A DNA stretch of 64,000 nt from Rhinopithecus roxellana (GCF_007565055.1 NC_044562.1:59405386-59469385); one strand, 5' to 3'. Positions 22,755-35,630 are shown, numbered from the stretch's first letter. Notes: generated by a model from the letters alone, not told the origin. Translations and numbers: made by a program.

Positions 22755-23070
22755 TAGCACCTTCACTGGCTATCTTTCATTTTTTATTACAGAAAGTGTC
22801 CAACATTTACGAAAGTGCAAAGACGATAAGGAGCGGACTAGGCGGCTGCCCCCACCTTCAGCGATGACTGAGCAGGGCCAGACCTGCCCCACTGTTTTGT
22901 TTCAAAGCTACTGTCATGCAAGTGTCTTCTGAACAGGCAACCGTAGTACATTGTCACAGCTTTAACACGCTAATACATGAATACCATCAGATAATCAGTC
23001 ATTTAAAATCCCCATTGTCTCAACCAGTTTTCATTCTCTTTTCTTTTTGTATGTGGCTGTTGTTCAAATA
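22755..23070 (+). repeat. Ancient L1-type 3' end, sense (tentative)
   Basis: TTATTACAGAAAGTGTCCAA followed by a CCCACTGTTTTGTTTCAAAG region and CCCCATTGTCTC resembles an old L1 3' end family. A second copy is at 51395-51945. Boundaries are approximate. Confidence 0.5.
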
Positions 23071-23589
23071 AGTGTTAAGTAAGGTTCGTGGGTTCCGATG
23101 GGCCACTGTCACTTGTGATGGACACAGCTGTTCCCTGCCTCTTGCCCTCCAATTTGTTGGGGAGCTCGGCTTGTTGTCCTGTTACGTGGCCACAGCGGAA
23201 CTCTCACTGCCCGTGTCCATGTGGCATGTTGAGCAGGTTCCTCCCCACTCTCTTTCTGGTGGCCTGGTGGTCGCTGCTGGAGCCTGTGATGGACTGGGGC
23301 TAGTCGGCAGGACTGTGGCATGGGAGTGTAGGCGTTCTGCTGGGTGATGAGCAGGTCCTGAAGGTCGTGGTCTAGCTTCATTCCCTCCTTCCTGGGGGCT
23401 GCAGAGTGATAATCTGAGAGACTTATTCTTGACTCAGGTAAAAGACTTCTGCAGAGAGGAAGTGCCCTCATCAGCTCTTCAGCTCACAGAGGAAACACTT
23501 TCTTCATTTACCATCTTTCAGAGGAATGAGCTCGTTGCTTTACATCATCTGAAGGTACCTAGCGAGTTTTGTTGTTTATTTTTGTGTGT
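23071..23589. other. HDAC4: Unique intronic sequence
   Basis: Nothing recognisable was found between the two L1-type fragments. Confidence 0.35.
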
Positions 23590-23830
23590 AATTGTGAGCT
23601 CGTGGATTTAAGTGTATTCCATGTCTTTTAGGCCTTTGCTGTTGTTATTCTCACTGATGTTCACCTTGTCCTCCTTGATGCACAAGGCCCTGTGGAGTTG
23701 GCCCTTGAGTCTTTTGGACATAACCCTTGCAGTCTTTGATTGGTTCCTTGCTCTGCTGTGACAAGACACCTTGTCACCTTGTATAATTCCTGTCCCTGGA
23801 ATTTATCTGATAATCCCTCATCTCAGTATC
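23590..23830 (+). repeat. Ancient L1-type 3' segment, sense (tentative)
   Basis: CTCACTGATGTTCACCTTGT, TGGCCCTTGAGTCTTTTGGA and CTTTGATTGGTTCCTTGCT resemble the downstream part of the same old L1 3' family seen at 22755. The two pieces may be one element split by unrelated sequence. Confidence 0.5.
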
Positions 23831-24269
23831 CTTAAACACATGCGTAAAGTCCGTTGGAGCATCTGAGGTGATGTGTTTCTAGGTTCCGGGAATGAGGATG
23901 TAGACCCTGTGCGGAGTACCGTTTATCTTTCCTGTGCTCAACCCTCAGACCTGCAGGTCTGGTCTCTGACTCTGCCGCTCATGGTAGGCAACTCTCTGGC
24001 CAGATCGCTAGGGAGGGAAGAAACCGTTGCAGGAATGCAGGGACAGCTTGGGATGAGAGGGCCAGGGTAGATGCCCATCTAAGGGTCTAGGGAGGCACAG
24101 AGGTGAGCCCCTCTGCTGCTCTTGTCCCCTGCAGCTGCCTGCCCTGCTCTGCCAGGGTCAGAGGGCATCACCTGGGGCGCCCACAGCAGCAGGGCAGGGG
24201 TGCCTTGGGGGTGAGTGCAGATGGCTGGCTGCGAGAGGTTCCAGTGCTGGGTTTGACGGTCAGGGTGGT
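23831..24269. other. HDAC4: Unique intronic sequence
   Basis: No recognisable gene or repeat was found. Confidence 0.35.
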
Positions 24270-24655
24270 CTTGTTGTCTTTTTGATTCTGGCCATCCTTG
24301 TGGATAGAAAGTGACATCTCATTGTGATTTTGATTTACATTTTCCTGAGGTTAACAACTAATGATGGCAAGCATCTTTTCACATGCTCATGGGCCATTGT
24401 ACATCTTTGGAGAAGTGTCTGTTCAAATCCTTTGCTCATTTTAAAATTAGGTTGCCTTTTTATTGTTGAGTTGTCGAGGCCCTTTATATTCTAGATGCAG
24501 CTTCTTGATCAGATATATGGTTTGCAAATATTCTTTTCCATTCTGTAGGTTGCCTTTCTGGATGGTGTCCTTTGAAGCTCAGAAGATTTTTATTTTGATG
24601 GTATCCTGTTTAGCTGTTTTTTCCTTTTGCTGCCTGTGTTTTGGTAACCTATCAG
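24270..24655 (-). mobile_element. Old L1 segment, antisense
   Basis: GATGGCAAGCATCTTTTCAC, GAGAAGTGTCTGTTCAAATC and CTTTGCTCATTTTAAAATTA are classic reverse-complement L1M sequence. The match ends abruptly after TGTTTTGGTAACC, and the copy is 5' and 3' truncated. Confidence 0.88.
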
Positions 24656-25483
24656 AGACATTTATTGAACTCAGATTGGATTGGCATGGTGATGTGGGCC
24701 CCCTCTTGGGGCTCCTGGCTTTTGGCTTCCATTGGCTGTAAATGCTAAAAGGCTTCTCTGGGCTGTTCGGAGAGACAGATTTGATTGCCCAGCCAGCTTC
24801 TGCAGCGTCTAATGGCTGGATTCGCTTTTCCCACAGTTGTTTTTAATTGAATGTCCATGGGAAAGTGGCCAAGTAAATGGAAGGTTTCACAGAGAGAGCT
24901 GGGTTTCTTTGTTGATTTTTTTGGAAACTGTGCTTTTTTGTCATTATTGTGCAGAGTTTGTTGGAATCTGGCGCCAGGTTGTGAATGTCCGCTGAGATTT
25001 GTGTTGGTCTTGTTGAGTATGGCAGCATGATAGTGGCTTTTCCCCCACTCTAAACACAAGTTCCAGGAAATTTCGAGGCTCTGTGTAACTTCCAGGTGGA
25101 CATCTTCCCTATTGAGAGGTTAATTCTGGGACATGGAGCCGTCAGGGACTCTGAATGTGGGACACACACCCTGAGGGGAGAGGCTGCGTCTTGGAAGGAT
25201 GAAGGGCAGCCTGTCTTCGGGGTCCAGAACTGAACTCTCCCTCAGCAGCTGTGCCGGCCTCAGCCACCCAGGCTTTGTGTCGGTAAAATGGGGATGACGA
25301 CAGCGCCTACCTGAGAATCTGGAGAGCCACGCTGGGGGATGGAGAGCTCTAGGGAGGATGCCGGCAGAATTGCCTCTCACAGTCCTGAACACAATCACCA
25401 GGAGGAACTGTTGACTTCATGTGAACTGAGTATTCCTCGCTATTCCAAACACAGCAGCACTGAAAACTTAGAATGTGTAAACA
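24656..25483. other. HDAC4: Unique intronic sequence
   Basis: No recognisable gene or repeat was found. Confidence 0.35.
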
Positions 25484-25498
25484 AAAAACACACTAAGC

Positions 25499-25802
25499 AG
25501 ACCGAGCATGGTGGCTCACACCTGTAATCCCAACACTTTGGGAGGCCACAGTGAACGGATTGCTTGAGCTCAGAAGTTCAAGTCTGGGCAACACGACAAA
25601 ACCCCTTCTGAAACCCCTTCTCTACTAAAAGTATACAAAGTAGCCGGGCCTGGTGGCGTGCACCTGTGATGCCAGCTACTCGGGATTCTGAGATGGGAGG
25701 ATCACCTGAGCCCAGGAAGTCAAGGCTGCAGTGAACCATTATTGCACCACTGCATTCCAGCCTGGGCAACCGGAGTGAGACCCCATCTCAAAACAAACAC
25801 CG
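25499..25802 (+). mobile_element. AluJ-type element, sense, with perfect 15-bp target-site duplication
   Basis: A full dimeric Alu on the + strand begins at AGACCGAGCATGGTGGCTCA and ends with CAAAACAAACA-type tail sequence. AluJ-like bases (CTTGAGCTCAGAAGTTC, CTGGGCAACA) are present. The left arm carries a short local duplication of AAACCCCTTCT. Flanking 15-base repeats AAAAACACACTAAGC at 25484-25498 and 25803-25817 are identical. Confidence 0.94.
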
Positions 25803-25817
25803 AAAAACACACTAAGC

Positions 25818-27617
25818 CCCAACCTTTTTACTGGTTTTACATTCTGAATCTTGCATTTCCTTCAGCTCCAAATTAATGAGGAAAGTGAAGGTTGTGTGTC
25901 TATCAGATAAATCCAGTCCTTTGAGTTGTAAGTATTTTGGGAGATTTGTAACTAATTAGGATATATTTAATATTAGTGCACATATTTGCCATGTTTCTGA
26001 ATGAGGAACAGACACTCTATTTTCCTTGCCAAAAGCTAGCCTATCAGTGTATAATTTACTCTGTGTTTGGGGTTTTTTGGAGGTCTGTGCATATATTGGT
26101 TTGAACTAAGAGCCACTTAAGTCTACACGTGCTGCTCACAGTAACACATCTGTTGCATCCGTCAATAGGTCATCTTACTCCTTTCCATTAAGTAGATGGT
26201 TTAATGATTTCAGAAATGTCAGATAGTTGCCCGTTAGTGCACGTAAGAAATTATACAAATGTTGAATGCAAATAGCACATCTCTGTTTGGAACAAGAGAG
26301 TGGTCCGGTTCCCAGGAGACTGGAAAGCATTATAATATTCCCGATTAGGTTATAAATGTCTAGGATTTTTAGCCCCCGGACTATTTCAGCTTATTCTGGA
26401 TTCTCATTTTTAAAGGCCTCTTTTTCTCTATCACCTGCTTCACTGTATCTCACCGCGAGATTTCCTGTTTTTCTGCATGTCGCCAGCTCTGCCCTTTCTC
26501 CTTTCCAGTTGAATACATTGGGGGACAGCTAATGAGCGTCCCATTGAGGCCACGGCAGGTTCCTTGGGCTTGCTCAGAATTTCCCTCTCCATGGTGTCAC
26601 CAACAGTGCTTCTCTATTTCCATCATCCATTCATTTTTACACATACAGTTGTGGACAGGCCGCAGGGTCCACACAGCTGCTGCAGTGCAGCCTGAGACAG
26701 AGCTGATGGGGCAACCTCCAGGACTCTGGGTCCTCACCTGCTGCCTTGAGAGTAGTCAGGCTGCTGAAAGGCTGGTGACATCCTGAGCTCATCCAGAGAG
26801 TAGGCTCTGAGACCTCAAGGGCCACGTGTGTGCAGTTGACTCTCTCCCAGAGTTGCCTGTTGCGTTTTGTGTAAGGACATCATTTGAGGGGGGGAGGTAA
26901 GTCAGGTCCACTCACCGCTCCTGTCTACGAAGCCCTGACACATGATAATGTGCAATTAACAAAGTGCTGGGATGAGATCCGAGCCAGCCTTGGGTCGTAA
27001 GAACCAAACCCATCATCGCTGGCCTTGTAATTACACTATTGTGTGTGGACAGTTTGTACTTTTCCCCTTTCGAGCAACTTGGAAGATTTGTTGTGTCTTG
27101 AAGTTGAAATGACTTGAGTCATCTTCCTTTAGAAGCCTTCTGTGTAGAAACAGCCTCTGAACGCGTGGTGAGCCGGCAGTCCTGGCCACGGGGTGACCAG
27201 TGCTTGATATTTGTCTTTTTAGGGAAGTGCACAGGGGCTCGCAGTGGCCAGCCCACTGGGGCGAGTGTAAGGACCCTCCTCCTCCAGGAGACCAGCAGGG
27301 TGTCATGCTTCTCATTCAGTGGGGAAAACTGAGGTTCTGAAGAATGGATCTTGCAGATAATTCCTGCAAACTGGAATGGAGTTTGGCACTGAGCTAAAAG
27401 GTATTGAGGTGATGCCTGCAGGAGTTACCTGGCCAGTGCCAGGAAGTCAGACCCCACCCTTCCTTGGGCACATAGACAACGTACAATATTTGCTAGGTGC
27501 GTGTGTGCATCACATGGATGTAGAGGTATGATTGTACGTACGTATGAATGATGGGGGTGCTTGGGCGGCTTCCATCTGCTGGTAAATTAAGTCTTAGTGT
27601 GCACATTAAGAGCACCT
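25818..27617. other. HDAC4: Unique intronic sequence, AT-rich in the first 600 bases
   Basis: No gene, transposon or tandem repeat was recognised. The AT-rich part near 25840-26400 includes homeodomain-like TAATTAG (25953) and would be a reasonable place to test conservation. Confidence 0.4.
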
Positions 27618-27788
27618 TCTAGTTGAGCGTTTCCAGTGGTGGCTGCCTAGATCTAGTTGAGCGTTTCCAGTGGTGGCTGCCTAGATCTAGTTGAGCGTTT
27701 CCAGTGGTGGCTGCCTAGATCTAGTTGAGCGTTTCCAGTGGTGGCTGCTTAGATCTAGTTGAGCGTTTCCAGTGGTGGCTGCCTAGAA
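27618..27788. repeat. Minisatellite, 34-bp unit, five copies
   Basis: Copies begin at 27621, 27655, 27689, 27723 and 27757, each with AGTTGAGCGTTTCCAGTGGT and joined through AGATCT. The only change among them is GCCTAG to GCTTAG in the fourth copy, so the array is young or homogenised. Confidence 0.97.
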
Positions 27789-29519
27789 TCACCTAGAATG
27801 AAGCCGCTGGAAGCTATGGAAGTGCTGGGTCCTTGAGATTTCTTGCCAGTGCGATGAGCCTTTCTTGAAAAGCCAGCTCAATTCCATTCTTCTATGTAGC
27901 TGTTTCCTTGTTTCTTTCCATTTTGTGGGGGTAGGGAGCCTGGCACCATCCACCTGGTGCCCTAAGGTCTCCTGGTAGGCTTCCACACAAAAGCTTGCCT
28001 GTGTGACCCTGTTCTTGGTTAACGACTGACAAAAAGGCTAAGAGAAGTTCAGTTCTCACACCTGGGTCTCTGCAGTTTCCTGGGGAGTCCTCTTCCATTT
28101 TCTCTGTCAATCCCTCGCAAGGGGCTGTGTCCCTGACCGGAAATGGGTGGTCACCTGGGATCACCCTATCTTCCTTGGCCTGCAGGCCTTCTAGTCACAG
28201 GGCAGGTTCTCCTGTCCCTCCAGGCGGTCATGAGCACCAAACTGATTGTACTGTGGAAAGTTTGGTAAAAGCCAGTACCGAGGAAGTATGTTGATTCCTT
28301 TTTGTGGTACGTCAGAACTCAGGGAGAAATCTGTTTACTTTCCTGATGACTGTCTTTATCCTTGACATGTGGCTTATTTACTCAGTGTCTTTTCAAAATC
28401 ACACTTTATCCTGAGAAAATCTAGATGCAAGTCTAATCTCTGATCTCTTGGCTCACTCTTTGCAGTGCGGAGTGGGCCCTGGCCCTGCTCCTTCCAGGAC
28501 GGGCCTGCCTAGGGCTGTCAGTGGGGCCTGGCCCCCCAGGGCCACCGTCCTGGCCACCAGCCCGAGGCTGGGAGCGGCCAGTGCTGTTGGCATTCCCATT
28601 GTGCTGAGGACCAAGCTCACTTCCTCCAGCACCCATTCCTGCTTCCTAAGGAGAAAGCTCAGCAGCAAGAATGGGATGAACTGAGCAAATAAATTACAAC
28701 CAAGTGAATTTAAACCCCTCTCAAAACATTTTCTGATTATTTTGATAACTCTTTGACCTAATTTGGACAACAGTTAGAGAAATTCTGATTTATGCCTGGA
28801 ATTCAAGTATAGCCTGTAGCTTGGTGTGTGTGTTTTAAGTGCTTGATATTTGTCTTTTTAGGAAAGTGTACTCATTCTTAGACGAGATGGTATTTGAAAG
28901 ACGGTGTTTGGAATGTGCGGAATTACTGGGTAAGAACTCAGAAGCTGGGAGCAATGGCAAGCGGCTAGCTCTGTGTGGAAACTAACCAGCTGGCTGGAGC
29001 AGTCTCTGTCCTTGCGGGTGGAGAAGCCTGCGAGGGGATGCAGAGGGCCTGCCCCAGGGCAGAGCTCTTCTTGATTTTAGTCTCCCTTGCCGTGTAGAAG
29101 GGCGCAGGGCCCCTGGCACAGGCCTCTTCTGCGGAGCCCTCCAGGTCCGCCTTGGCTCAGGGCTCCGCCTCCTCGTGAGGAAATGTCATGGAGCTGTGGT
29201 TTGACGTTTCCGGTTTGTGGCTAGTTTCTTGTGTGTACAACTCTCTATAGCTGTGCCGAGCCCTTCCGGGAGCAGTTGTAGATTTTTACTGCCTTCAGCA
29301 CGTCCTCAAGGGTTCAGGGAGTCCTTTCTGTCCACCGTTGTGTCTGGGGACCCTGGGCAGCTGCTGAATGGTGCCATGGGCCTTGGTGCTCTGCTGGGAA
29401 CTGTTGGTCACTGGTGCTCTTCAGACTCCATCGGCTTCCTCTCGAGGGTCTGTATCAGAGGCCGTCTGTCTGGTGTGATATGGGTGGGTGTGGTATGCTT
29501 GTCCATGGTCACGGATTAG
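27789..29519. other. HDAC4: Unique intronic sequence
   Basis: No gene or transposon was recognised. A 34-base segment at 28838-28871 is shared with 27199-27232 and is treated as a finding. Confidence 0.4.
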
Positions 29520-29670
29520 TGTCATTATTATAGGTGCAGTGGATGGGAACTTTCTGTGGGCTAGGCACTGCCCTGGACCCTGGACGGTGGTAGGTCCCAC
29601 TGTCTCCCAGGTGATAGATGGCAACCCCAGAGGTCAAGTAATGTGTCCGGTGCCACAGGAGTGGGTGTGG
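29520..29670 (-). repeat. MIR-like SINE, antisense (decayed)
   Basis: CTGTGGGCTAGGCACTGCCC, GTGATAGATGGCAACCCC, GAGGTCAAGTAATGTGTCC and GGTGCCACAG follow the order of an antisense MIR, but identity is low. Confidence 0.5.
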
Positions 29671-32600
29671 TCAATTGGCACCCCCCATGCAGTGTACAGC
29701 TGCCACGGAGACCATGGGGGCACTTACTCTCCCTCTGCACATCTGTGAGCACCAGCCGTGCACAGCCACTGTGCCCAGGATGCCCAGGGTGGTGTTCTGA
29801 AAGATTACCAGTAACCCTGCCTTGTCCCCTGTGGCTTAGGGAACCTCCAATGGTTAGGGCTGGGGGAGACGAACCTAATGACCTGGTGTCCCCTGGGGGA
29901 GGTCACAGCACCTGGGTGTGGGGTGGAGCAGGAGTCCCAGGAGCTGTAGAGGCCAAGGGGGTGCCTTGTAGGCACCGTCAGCGCTGGCTAAGTGAAGGAA
30001 GAGCCTCTTCCACTTTACAAGCTCACAGTCCCCTTTGGGCTACCTGGAAATGGTGACACTGGGAGGGCCCCAGGGGGCAGATGTGGAATGAGAAGACAGA
30101 GGGAAAGAGGGTGGGATGTGAGCTGTGAGCTGCAACACTTGCCTTTGGGTGTGTGGAAGCCATGATGATTTCTTGGCCAGTGGCTTATAATTTCCCAGAG
30201 GGAGCAAAGCTGTGTGTCATGAAATCGTGGCCTCTTGCCTCGGGACAGGTGGTCTATAATCGTTAGCCTCCTCTGTCCTCAGCAGCCCTGGCGGCATCTC
30301 TGGAACAGGTTGGGTAGCATGGCCAGCACAGGGCCAGGTGCCCCTGGGCAGGTGCACTGTGAATCTATGCTGTAGGTAGGATGGCCGTGCGGAGGTCATG
30401 GAGGGCTGGGTGGGCCAAACCAGTGGCTTGCAGTGTGGGGCAGTGAGGACGGTCAGAATCTCAGTGTGGGCTCCTGGGACTAGGGTCCGGGCCTATGGAG
30501 AGTCAGGGGCACGTTTCCTACCTAGCGGCTCTGCTACAGGAGGTAGACCTGCCTGGAGTGTGGGCTCCCTGCCCTGGGCACTGTGCTGGGATGCCAGTGG
30601 GGGGCTATGGCAGCGTAGTGGGCTCCGGCTGGCCTGACCCCTTGGCCTTATGGTTCACCTCTGGTCTCAGCAGTCTTTACTGGCTGGCAGCCCCTCTGGA
30701 TGCCATAGCAGCCTCTGTGCAGGCGTAGGGGCCCTGTGTCCCTCTCGCTGTCCTTGGAGGGGGAGCTGGGCAAGGCAGGCCACACTCCTGCCATACGGTT
30801 GGTGTATGAGGGTGGACAGGCAGCTCGCTCTGGCCTCACCTCATCCCACCAGGCCCAAGAGGTCAGTACACAGGCCTGATCGGGGCACTGTGCACTCAGT
30901 GGCAGCCAACCCATGGCATGGTTCCCACATGCCCGTTCACCCCCAGGACCTAGCAAAATGCTTGAGCTCATGCATAACTTTGAAATGGTCTTTGGAAGTT
31001 CCAAGAAGCCCGTTGTCTCTGACACTTGTTTGGGATCCTGCAGAGCTGGCTGACCTTGAGCCTGCGCCCAGCCTGGTGACTGTGTCTTTGTGGGGTGCCT
31101 GTGTTGGTGCCAGCGCTGTGGCCTAGTGGGCGTTGGCATCACCTTGCATACCTGCTCTGTCCTTTGTGCCCCAAGGCTCTATGGAGCAGGAGAGTCTGGG
31201 CAAAGGGAGGGCCTGGGTCCCCGCCCCACCTCACCTCCCGCCGGGAGAGCTCTTCACCTGCCCCACAGGCAGTGTTCAGAAAGCACCGAGGGGTGGTACT
31301 GGGAGACCACCAGCATGGGGTTTTTCTTTGATTTTGGAAGTGCTGTTTCTGAGTGGGAGGCCTTGGCTTCGCTGGAGGAGTGATTTGTTTTGAAACCACA
31401 CCCATTGCTGGGCTAAGATTGACTTCCTGATATGAAAGTCTGCGGCGGTGTTTGCTGAGAAATCACACGTTTGAAGGGAAGGGTTTTATGACTTCATCTG
31501 TGATGCCTCTGGAGCACTGTCAGAGGCTGTGATTTTTCCTGAGTGTGCCGGACCCATCCTGGGGTCGGCACACATGTGGGAGCCCTGCTTGTCACCTGGG
31601 GGTTAGGGTGACCTGGAGCAGCAAATCCTCCCCTGGGGTGGGTTCAGAGTGGCTCAAGGGAGGTGGGAGAGCCCCAGGGCTGGCCCCTGGCTCTTTGCCC
31701 CCCATCCGCCGCTCTCCAGCCCCTGTCAGGCCCTGCCCGCTTCAGCCCGCATTGGGCCTGCCCTGCTGTGCAGGGGGAGGGGCAGAAGAGTCCATCTTCG
31801 GGGTTCTCTGAGCTGGACATTTCTGAGAGGCAGCTTCCAGCTCGTGGTAAAAAGAAAGCCCATTGCCACGCCTCCAGCAGCATATGGGGACCTTCAGGTC
31901 CCTGGAACACTGAGGAGGAAGGAAAGGGCAGGATCCTCCGACGGGGCAGCAATGGGGCTGGGTGTCCCTGCACAGTGTTTACACCCTGGGACCTGCCGCA
32001 AGGCATGGCTTTCAGGAGAGCCTCCCCCAAGAAACACTAGGCTTCCAGAGACCTTGGCTTCCACCCAGGAAGGCTGATCTGTTCTCTGACTGTTGCATCA
32101 GCTTCCTCACCCTCTGCAGGTTTCAGGGTACGAGCCCTAGGGAGCATCACTCAGAGCGCCCTGTTGGCCACTTAGGATCAGGAGGGCCTCGGCTCACCCA
32201 GGCCATCTCCCTCTGGTCGCATGTGGTTGGCCGTCCTGTCAGAGCCGTGGGCAGCCACACTTCTTTTTCTAAGATAAACCGCTGCATCTGCCCAGCGACC
32301 TTCATGCGTAGTCTTACATTAGCACATTCTTAACAGACATTTAAAAACCAACCAAACAAAATCCAGTTTCCTGCCCCACGCTCTCTCGCTCTTTTGCCAC
32401 ACTCACAAATGTGAGCTGCATTTGGAAATGCCTGTGCTTCCATTTGCAAACCAAAGCTGAATGGAACCTGGCAGGCACATCTGCTCCCCCGCCGTGGAGG
32501 CTGGGGCGGCCCGAGTGGAAAGAGGTGAACCCTGTGCCTGCTGGGAGTCCCCGAGCAGCAGTAACCCCGGTGTCTGGGATGGCCTTTGGGGTGTGACCTT

Positions 32601-32949
32601 AGGCTGAGGCCAGAGCCCGTCTCCCCGCAAGCTCCCCGTCTGGTCTGGGGAAGTCAGCCCCCTCCTTTCCAGGGCTGCTTCTTTCCCCTTTTGTTTTCAG
32701 TCATTGAGCCCCCGCTCGGGGACGGCCCCCATCCCGAAGGTCCTGTGTGCCCTGAGTAAGCCGCTGGCTCTTGGAGGTGCCCACGTAACCTCCCTTTCAG
32801 ATCTGAGGGGAGCAGTGACCAGACGGGGCTCTGCCCTCACAGAGCTTCCCCTCTGCAGAGAAGGGGCAGAGTGGTGTCACTGGGCAGCCAGCTTAGATCG
32901 AGCAGCAGGAGGTAAGCTCAGCTGAGTCAGACAGCTGGGACCAGGCCGG
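29671..32949. other. HDAC4: Unique GC-rich intronic sequence
   Basis: No gene, transposon or tandem array was recognised in this 3.3-kb span. The open frames are short and without identifiable homology. Confidence 0.4.
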
Positions 32950-33130
32950 GGGCTTGCTCTGCCTGCCAGGACAGCAGCATTGGGCTCTGTCCCCCCACTG
33001 GTGCCCCTGTGTCTCTCAGGAACCCCTTCAGATGTGGTTAACACCTCCAACTTGGAGGCCTTGCCTGACTGTCCTGACCCTGTTTATTCTCCTCTCCCAC
33101 GTCCTTCTAGTACATACTCTCAGGCAAGAC
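32950..33130 (+). repeat. L2 LINE fragment, sense
   Basis: TCTCAGGAACCCCTTCAGAT, CAACTTGGAGGCCTTGCCTG and CTGTCCTGACCC resemble the central L2 3' region. The copy is decayed. Confidence 0.5.
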
Positions 33131-33379
33131 ATGAAGATGCTGCCGTGTGTAGAGCCTCACTTCCCTGCCCTTGCCCCTGTCCTTGACAGCAGCTCTCTGT
33201 GGGCCTAGCAATACCCCTCGGGCGTCAGTGTCAAGAGCTGCCCTGGCTGGGGCTCCTGGTGGTGCAGAGGTGGACGCCTCCACACCTGTGCACGGAGGCC
33301 CATGGGGCGGCTCCGAGGGGGAAGCTGTTCACCTGCTGCCTGATGTGAAGAGAAGAGGTGCTCGCCAGGCAGGGAACTG
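33131..33379. other. HDAC4: Unique intronic sequence
   Basis: Nothing recognisable was found. Confidence 0.3.
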
Positions 33380-33528
33380 GGCAGGGGTCCTCAGGGCGGG
33401 CTTCGGGGCGGCTGACACGGCAAGGGGCTGGGCTGGGCGGGGGCCCTCAGGGCGGGCATTGGGGCAGCTGACCCGAAAGGGGCTGGGCTGGATGGGGGTC
33501 CTCAGGACGGGCTTCGGGGCGGCTGATG
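33380..33528. repeat. Minisatellite, 55/56-bp unit, about 2.7 copies
   Basis: TCAGGGCGGGCTTCGGGGCG starts at 33391 and recurs with changes at 33447 and 33502. Units also share a GGGGCTGGGCTGG block. The array is GC-rich and contains several CpG. Confidence 0.92.
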
Positions 33529-35630
33529 TGCAGTTGCAGTGGCCCGTGCCCTTGGACTGGGTCTGACCTCTGGGGCAGAGGCTAGGGTGCGACACAGCAG
33601 ACATGAAGGAGGGTAGCATTTTCATGTCTTCTAGCAGTGATTGCAGTGGCAGGTGTGTGCCTGTGTCACCGCTGTAGCAGGTGCGGGGATCTTCTCTTGG
33701 CCCCGAGTGTTTGGGGCAGGGTCCCATCCTTCATTCTCTCCCGTCTTCATCAGCGTAGTGGGCCCTCCCTGGGGCTCAGCTTCCCTGGTTTCACGCATAG
33801 ATCTTTCGTGAAGCACAGAAGCTTACAGGCTGTCTCAGTGGTGCCCTGACTTTCCAGTGAGGGATCCACTCCTTAGATCTTCACACTGTCCTGCTCACTA
33901 GGGCACCAGTTTTTCCAAGGACTGCTGGGTGGATTCCAGAACCGTCCCTCCGTGTCCTTAGTGCCTGAGCACAGGCCTCCTCGTCCGTGTTCTTGGGCTG
34001 TGAGTGTGGCCCACAGAGCGCCCTCTGCCCATGGCACCTTCAGCCGTGTGCACCCTTGGGGGTGTCCTGTTTGTGGTGCCTGCCCACCCCTGCGCTGGCC
34101 CAGGTCTCACTGGCCACACTCTTGCCCAGAAAATGAGGCCAGGCACAGAAAATGAGGCCAGGCCGAGGATGGGGACATTTGGCCAAAAGTGTCAGAGCCA
34201 GGCTCTGGCCCCCTCAGAGTAGAGATCGATCTTGCCTGATGGCATTACCTTATCTCAGACCTGGGCAAACAAGGCAAGGGTGATTTGAGAAGATCCTCGT
34301 CTGTTTCTAATTAAATTTCTATCTCTGCTTTCACAGAAGCTTCTCTTTTATCTCTTCCTCCTAATTATTTTTAAAATCTCAAGGAAAATACATCCCTTCC
34401 ACTTACAATTCCGCAGAGAACCAAATTGCTACTCTGTTTCTAAAGTGTGTTATTGTGGTCTCTGATACTAAGCCAGGGTTTCTGTAATCCCACTAAAATT
34501 TTATCTCACATCACAGAAATTTAGGATTCCCCCAAGGAGACACCACAGGAGGAAATACTAGCTTCTAAAAAGCCACGTGGATACCCTGTCGTGGGTCTCA
34601 GTGGACCATGGCTCCTCCTTGGGCTTTGGGGTGAGTGCGGCCTGGCGTCACTGTAGGCGGTGCTGGCGTGGGTGGGAGGGTCCCTCAGGGCTTTCCCTGG
34701 AGTGACAAGGGGCAGATGCTACCCTGCTGACTCCCCGACTCCCGGCTAGGGCTTCTGTGTCTGGGGCCTTCCGGGGAAGAGGCCAACTGGTAGGGGCCAG
34801 GGGCTCACAAAGGCAGTGCTTTCATGGCACCAGGCAACCCGAGGACCCTCCGACACAGGCTTTTCCAGACTCCTCAGTCACCCTGGGCAGTGGCAGCAGA
34901 ACCTGCTGGCCGGGCTGGGTGGAGGGTGTCCCTGCTGGGGCTTCTGCCACTGTTAAGGAGCGAGGGAGGATTCTGGTGTGGTTGCAGTTGGAAACCTTGC
35001 CTTCTAAGAGTGGACCAGCCTACTGCTGCACCTTCCTCCCTGTGGGCCTGGGCCACCGTCTCACCAGGCCCTCTTAGGACGCTGACTTCTGCTTTTCTTC
35101 AGCAGGGAGACCCCTTGCCCAGCCTATGTCTAGCCCGTGGGTTGTGGAGGAACCAGAAGGCTCCTGCTCTGTGGCCCTGCGTCTCCCAGCGTGGGAAGTC
35201 TACATGCTGGCTAGCAGGCTAGTAAGGTGCCTGTTCTTGGCAACAGTTGAAACGTGTTTCATCATGTCCTAGGATGCCCCATGGACGCACCTAACAGGGT
35301 CCCCTGGGCCTGCCCGCCTCCCAGAGCCCAGGCCTGCCACGGTTTGCTGCCGTCTGTACAGAGCCCGGCTGGCTGTGGCCACACTCCATCTCAGCACACG
35401 GCAGCTGCTGGGGAAGGGTTCTGGACTTGGCGCCTTCTGTAGGCCCTCGTTAGTCTCGTTTCTAGCATGTTACCCGGGTTCATGTACACTCTGCTGGATT
35501 TAGTTCCTAAAGTGCATTTAGGCCTCGGCAGTACCTGTCTCACCTGCACGTTTCTTGCTTTTCTGTTTGCCTTTACAGAGTGGGCCAGCTGGGCTCAGTC
35601 TTATCTTTAGCACCACCCCGACCACCCCTG
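33529..35630. other. HDAC4: Mostly unique intronic sequence
   Basis: A 19-base direct repeat (CAGAAAATGAGGCCAGGCA) lies in two adjacent copies at 34127-34164. Otherwise nothing was recognised; 34280-34560 is AT-rich. Confidence 0.4.
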
